From Pseudomonas sp. (GTDB taxonomy: Bacteria > Pseudomonadota > Gammaproteobacteria > Pseudomonadales > Pseudomonadaceae): 9,022 nt of DNA. The position numbers and the translations under genes were made by a program. The notes under the pieces are model-generated. The model did not search any database. It was not told where the DNA came from and was given only the letters and a program-made list of their open reading frames with translations. The stretch covers positions 1 to 9,022 of the forward strand of contig JARDZH010000041.1 in the NCBI GenBank assembly GCA_029240955.1, given 5' to 3'. Position 1 is the stretch's first letter, and every line of letters starts with the position of its first letter. Positions 5,967 through 9,022 of this stretch are shown here, one piece after another.

Positions 5967-6437
5967 ATGAAAGGCGACATTACAGTCATCCAGCATCTCA
6001 ACAAGATCCTCGGAAACGAGCTGGTCGCGATCAATCAGTACTTCCTGCATGCACGCATGTACGAAGATTGGGGTCTGAAAAAGCTGGGCGCTCATGAGTA
6101 CCACGAGTCCATCGACGAGATGAAACACGCGGACAAGCTCATCAAACGCATCCTGTTCCTTGAAGGTCTGCCCAACCTGCAGGACCTGGGCAAGATTCTG
6201 ATCGGCGAGCACACCAAAGAAATGCTGGAGTGCGACCTGAAGATCGAACAGAAAGGCCTGGCAGATCTGAAAGCCGCCATCGCTTACTTTGAAACGGTTG
6301 GCGATTTCGGCAGCCGCGAGTTGCTCGAAGATATTCTCGAGTCCGAGGAAGAGCACATCGACTGGCTGGAAACCCAGCTGGGCCTGATCGACAAGATCGG
6401 CATCGAGAACTACCTGCAGTCGCAAATGGGCGAGTGA
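5967..6437 (+). CDS. bfr: Bacterioferritin (heme-binding, BfrB type)
   Basis: This 24-subunit cytoplasmic iron store oxidises Fe(II) and keeps Fe(III) mineral in its cavity. Its 156 residues form the four-helix ferritin-like bundle. The ferroxidase ligands are all present: E18, E51, H54, E94, E127 and H130. M52, in IDEMKHA, is the axial ligand of the intersubunit heme, so this is a true bacterioferritin and not a heme-free ferritin. L68, E81 and E85, which form the Bfd docking site in P. aeruginosa BfrB, are conserved, matching the adjacent bfd. AGGA at 5954-5957 precedes the ATG. It has its own candidate promoter after the bfd terminator and shares a bidirectional terminator with grxD. The protein resembles P. 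aeruginosa BfrB more than FtnA/BfrA as I remember them. Confidence 0.97.
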   Translation: MKGDITVIQHLNKILGNELVAINQYFLHARMYEDWGLKKLGAHEYHESIDEMKHADKLIKRILFLEGLPNLQDLGKILIGEHTKEMLECDLKIEQKGLADLKAAIAYFETVGDFGSRELLEDILESEEEHIDWLETQLGLIDKIGIENYLQSQMGE

Positions 6438-6470
6438 TCCCTTCTGCAGAGAAGCGGATACACGCGCAAC

Positions 6471-6505
6471 AAAAAGCCCCGCCTCTTTCGAGAGCGGGGC
6501 TTTTT
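6471..6505. terminator. Bidirectional terminator between bfr and grxD
   Basis: GCCCCG..CTCT and AGAG..CGGGGC pair around a TTCG loop (6487-6490) with one bulged C. The stem is flanked by AAAAA (6471-6475) on the left and TTTTT (6501-6505) on the right. Each strand thus ends its stem in a T-run, so the same structure can terminate bfr on the plus strand and grxD on the minus strand. Confidence 0.9.
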
Positions 6506-6532
6506 CATGCCTGGCGAACAGTAGCGAAAAGC

Positions 6533-6856
6533 TTACTGAGCCTTGGCCGACGCCGACTTGACCAGTTCCTGCAGGGAACCGTCAGCCATCATCTCGGTGA
6601 TGATGTCGCTGCCGCCGACCAGTTCACCGGCTACCCACAGCTGTGGGAACGTCGGCCAGTTGGCGTACTTTGGCAGGTTGGCGCGAATTTCAGGGTTCTG
6701 CAGGATGTCGACGTAGGCGAACTTCTCGCCGCATGCCATCAATGCCTGGGACGCCTTGGCCGAAAAGCCGCACTGCGGGGCATTCGGAGCGCCTTTCATG
6801 TAAAGCAGAATGGTGTTGTTGGCAATCTGCTCTTTGATCGTTTCGATGATATCCAT
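6533..6856 (-). CDS. grxD: Monothiol glutaredoxin (Grx4/GrxD type)
   Basis: CGFS-type glutaredoxins bind a [2Fe-2S] cluster with glutathione as a dimer and deliver it to other proteins; they also act in iron homeostasis, fitting the neighbouring bfd-bfr. The 107 residues have the single active cysteine C29 in QCGFS, the TFPQ cis-proline motif at 69-72 and GGSDI at 81-85 for glutathione binding. The start is the ATG at 6854-6856 with GAGGTG just upstream on the minus strand. The frame is open to 6928, but the extra residues (MRSVFRYNAPPCRH) are not family-like and are left out. A -10-like TACAAT (minus strand, 6905-6910) may give it its own promoter, without a clear -35. Otherwise it would be co-transcribed with the molybdoenzyme gene 75 bases upstream. 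Confidence 0.95.
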   Translation of the reverse strand: MDIIETIKEQIANNTILLYMKGAPNAPQCGFSAKASQALMACGEKFAYVDILQNPEIRANLPKYANWPTFPQLWVAGELVGGSDIITEMMADGSLQELVKSASAKAQ

Positions 6857-6918
6857 GGAGCACCTCGGCTGAACTTTCCGACTCAGATGTCGGCACGGTG
6901 GCGCATTGTAACGGAATA

Positions 6919-6935
6919 CTGAGCGCAACGCTCAG
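6919..6935. terminator. Hairpin at the 3' end of the molybdoenzyme gene
   Basis: CTGAGCG and CGCTCAG form a perfect 7-bp stem with a 3-base loop. It overlaps the TGA (6932-6934, minus strand) of the molybdopterin oxidoreductase gene and lies 62 bases before the grxD start. No T-run follows on the minus strand, so it would attenuate or mark the 3' end of the message more than fully terminate it. Confidence 0.35.
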
Positions 6936-9022
6936 CCGGCGCTTACCTGCACCGGCACTCCGTTCAGAACCGCATTGCCAGAGACCGCGTCCAGCTGGCG
7001 CTCGTCGGTCAGGTCGTTAGCGCTCACGCCGGGGTGAGCCCCGGCAATGTCGAGCTGAACGCCTGCACGGTCATGTCCCCAGCCATGCGGCAGACTCGCG
7101 ACGCCGGGCATCATGTCTACACTCGCCAACACTTGAACCCTGACCTCGCCAATGCGCGACCTGACGTTCACCCACTGTCCATCGCTCAGGCTGCGGTCCG
7201 CCATGTCGTCGGGGTTCATCAGCAATTGATGACGCGGTTTGCCCTTCACCAGGCGGTGATAGTTATGCATCCACGAGTTGTTGCTTCGCACGTGGCGTCG
7301 CCCGATCAGCAGCAACTCATCGGCGCTGCGAGCCGGCGTCGCGCTGAACCGAGCCAGATCCGCCATGACTGGCTGTGGAGCGGCTTGAACGCAGCCGCCC
7401 TCCGTCTTGAGACGCTCACGCAGATTAGGCTTCAACGCACCGAGATCGAGCCCGTGGGGATGTTGCTCCAGCTGCCGTAGCGAAAGATTCCAGGGCGTCC
7501 CTTCGCCATACGCGCCGCCTTGCAGGCCGAGATTGATCATCTGAGCCGGCGGGACGGTGGCTTTGAGTTCTTTACCTGTCCTCGCTGCAAAAGCGCGGGC
7601 GAGGCCGACGAAGATTTCCCAGTCGTGCAACGCGCCATCCGGCCTGGGGAAAATCGCCCGGTTGAAACGCGTCACGTTGCGCACCGCCAGCGCATTGAAG
7701 GTGGTGTCGTAATGATCGTTTTCCAGTGCCGAGGTCGAAGGCAAGATCAGGTCGGCGTGACGCGTCGTCTCGTTAATGTACAGATCGACGCTGACCATGA
7801 ATTCGAGCCCCTGCAGCGCTCGTTCCAACTGTCGGCCGTTCGGGGTCGACAGCACCGGGTTGCCGGCGACAGTCACCAGTGCGCGGATCTGCCCTTCGCC
7901 TTCAGTGAGCATTTCTTCGGCAAGCGCCGCGACCGGTAGCTCGCCGCCATATTCGGGCAGGCTCGACACCCGGCTCTGCCAGAGATTGAAATGCCCGCCT
8001 GATGTCGCACCCACCACATCGACAGCCGGCTCGGTGCAAAGCGCGCCTCCAACGCGATCAAGATTGCCGGTGACCAGGTTGATCAGTTGCACCAGCCAGT
8101 GGCACAGCGTCCCGAATGCTTGTGTTGAAATACCCATGCGGCCGTAGCACACCGCTTTGTCGGCCGCCGCAAAATCGCGGGCCAATTGCCGGATCTGCTC
8201 GCCGGGTACACCGCAGCGCTCGCTCATCGCTTCGGCGGTGAACGGAGCGATCGCTTGCCTGACCTGCTCCAGGCCTTCGACCGGCAAGTGGGTGCCGCGC
8301 GTCAGACGCTCTTCGAACAGTGTGTTGAGCAGACCGAACAGCAATGCGGCATCTTCTCCCGGACGTACAAACAGATGCTGGCTCGCGATAGCGGCGGTCT
8401 CGCTGCGCCGAGGGTCGACCACCACGACCTTACCGCCGCGCGCCTGTATCGCCTTGAGGCGCTTTTCGACGTCGGGCACGGTCATGATGCTGCCGTTGGA
8501 GGCCAACGGGTTGCCGCCCAGAATCAGCATGAAGTCGGTGTGATCGATGTCCGGAATCGGCAACAGCATCCCGTGGCCGTACATCAGAAAGCTGGTGAGG
8601 TGCTGCGGCAACTGGTCCACGGAAGTCGCCGAATAGCGATTGCGGGTCTTGAGCTGACCGAGGAAGTAATTGCTGTGGGTCATCAACCCGTAGTTATGAA
8701 CGCTAGGGTTGCCTTGATACACCGCCACCGCATTCTGGCCATGGCGCTGCTGAACACCGGCCAGCCGCTCGGCCACCAGTGCGAACGCATCCTGCCACTC
8801 GATCGGCTGCCATCGATCACCGACGCGTCGGACAGGGTGCCGCAAGCGGTCAGGATCATTCTGAATATCCTGAAGCGCGACTGCTTTGGGGCAGATGTGG
8901 CCGCGACTGAATGGGTCGAGCGGGTCGCCTTTGATGGACGCTATGCGTGTGCCCTGCTCTGGGGTCGCAATGGTTTCGATGGTCAGGCCGCAGATGGCCT
9001 CGCACAAATGACACGCGCGGTG
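6932..9022 (-). CDS. Molybdopterin-dependent oxidoreductase, N-terminus cut by window edge
   Basis: The frame is open to the window edge and encodes 696 visible residues beginning HRACHLCEAICGL. The real start is probably only a few codons outside. C4, C7, C11 and C44 (C-x2-C-x3-C-x32-C) form the N-terminal 4Fe-4S site of the formate dehydrogenase/nitrate reductase (BisC/NarB) family. The molybdopterin domain follows, with VYQGNPSVHNYG at about 102-113, ILGGNPLASNG near 167-177 and VVVDPRRSETA at 200-210. A C-terminal dinucleotide-binding domain runs from about 568 to the end (LLLIGRRHVRSNNSWMHN, LPHGWGHD). No Tat signal precedes the first cysteine, so a cytoplasmic enzyme is likely. Where a Cys or Sec molybdenum ligand is expected, the sequence reads SVDQLPQHL (134-142). 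The substrate is not identifiable from sequence, and no partner subunit is visible in the window. Confidence 0.85.
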   Translation of the reverse strand, partial: HRACHLCEAICGLTIETIATPEQGTRIASIKGDPLDPFSRGHICPKAVALQDIQNDPDRLRHPVRRVGDRWQPIEWQDAFALVAERLAGVQQRHGQNAVAVYQGNPSVHNYGLMTHSNYFLGQLKTRNRYSATSVDQLPQHLTSFLMYGHGMLLPIPDIDHTDFMLILGGNPLASNGSIMTVPDVEKRLKAIQARGGKVVVVDPRRSETAAIASQHLFVRPGEDAALLFGLLNTLFEERLTRGTHLPVEGLEQVRQAIAPFTAEAMSERCGVPGEQIRQLARDFAAADKAVCYGRMGISTQAFGTLCHWLVQLINLVTGNLDRVGGALCTEPAVDVVGATSGGHFNLWQSRVSSLPEYGGELPVAALAEEMLTEGEGQIRALVTVAGNPVLSTPNGRQLERALQGLEFMVSVDLYINETTRHADLILPSTSALENDHYDTTFNALAVRNVTRFNRAIFPRPDGALHDWEIFVGLARAFAARTGKELKATVPPAQMINLGLQGGAYGEGTPWNLSLRQLEQHPHGLDLGALKPNLRERLKTEGGCVQAAPQPVMADLARFSATPARSADELLLIGRRHVRSNNSWMHNYHRLVKGKPRHQLLMNPDDMADRSLSDGQWVNVRSRIGEVRVQVLASVDMMPGVASLPHGWGHDRAGVQLDIAGAHPGVSANDLTDERQLDAVSGNAVLNGVPVQVSAG

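Noticed and set aside
9005..9007. TTG as the start codon of the molybdoenzyme gene
   Set aside because: The frame continues to the window edge and the upstream codons supply the first Fe-S cysteine (HRAC), so the start must lie outside the window.

Overview
The window looks like a chromosomal segment from a Pseudomonas, probably of the P. syringae group. That assignment rests on recalled protein families and gene order (argG, motY, pyrC, rnt, bfd, bfr, grxD); no search was run. Most of it is conserved housekeeping DNA. The first 1.2 kb is a small, less GC-rich accessory stretch, and the right edge cuts the start of a molybdoenzyme gene.

Layout. Positions 1-1200 hold the 3' end of a small helix-turn-helix protein, a two-helix membrane protein of unknown function, a stretch of about 270 bp without a gene, and a compact MvaT/H-NS-like protein that seems to lack the usual interdomain linker. 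Two strong hairpins then separate this stretch from argG (minus strand, arginine synthesis). Upstream of argG, also on the minus strand, is motY (flagellar stator ring, OmpA-like). A near-consensus sigma-28 (FliA) promoter for motY lies inside the leader of the divergent pyrC. pyrC (pyrimidine synthesis) and rnt (RNase T) share a GTGA overlap and end at a rho-independent terminator.

Positions 5400-6505 are an iron-storage module. bfd (bacterioferritin-associated ferredoxin) sits behind a Fur-box promoter and ends in its own terminator. bfr (heme-binding bacterioferritin) follows with a separate candidate promoter. The residues known from P. aeruginosa to form the Bfd-BfrB electron-transfer interface are present in both proteins. 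A bidirectional terminator lies between bfr and the convergent grxD (CGFS monothiol glutaredoxin, Fe-S cluster handling). Upstream of grxD on the minus strand is a nearly complete molybdopterin oxidoreductase with an N-terminal 4Fe-4S motif but no obvious Cys or Sec molybdenum ligand.

No CRISPR array, rRNA, tRNA or complete insertion sequence was seen. The least ordinary items are the linker-poor MvaT-like protein with its orphan membrane-protein neighbour, the FliA promoter embedded in the pyrC leader, and the molybdoenzyme without a recognisable thiolate ligand.
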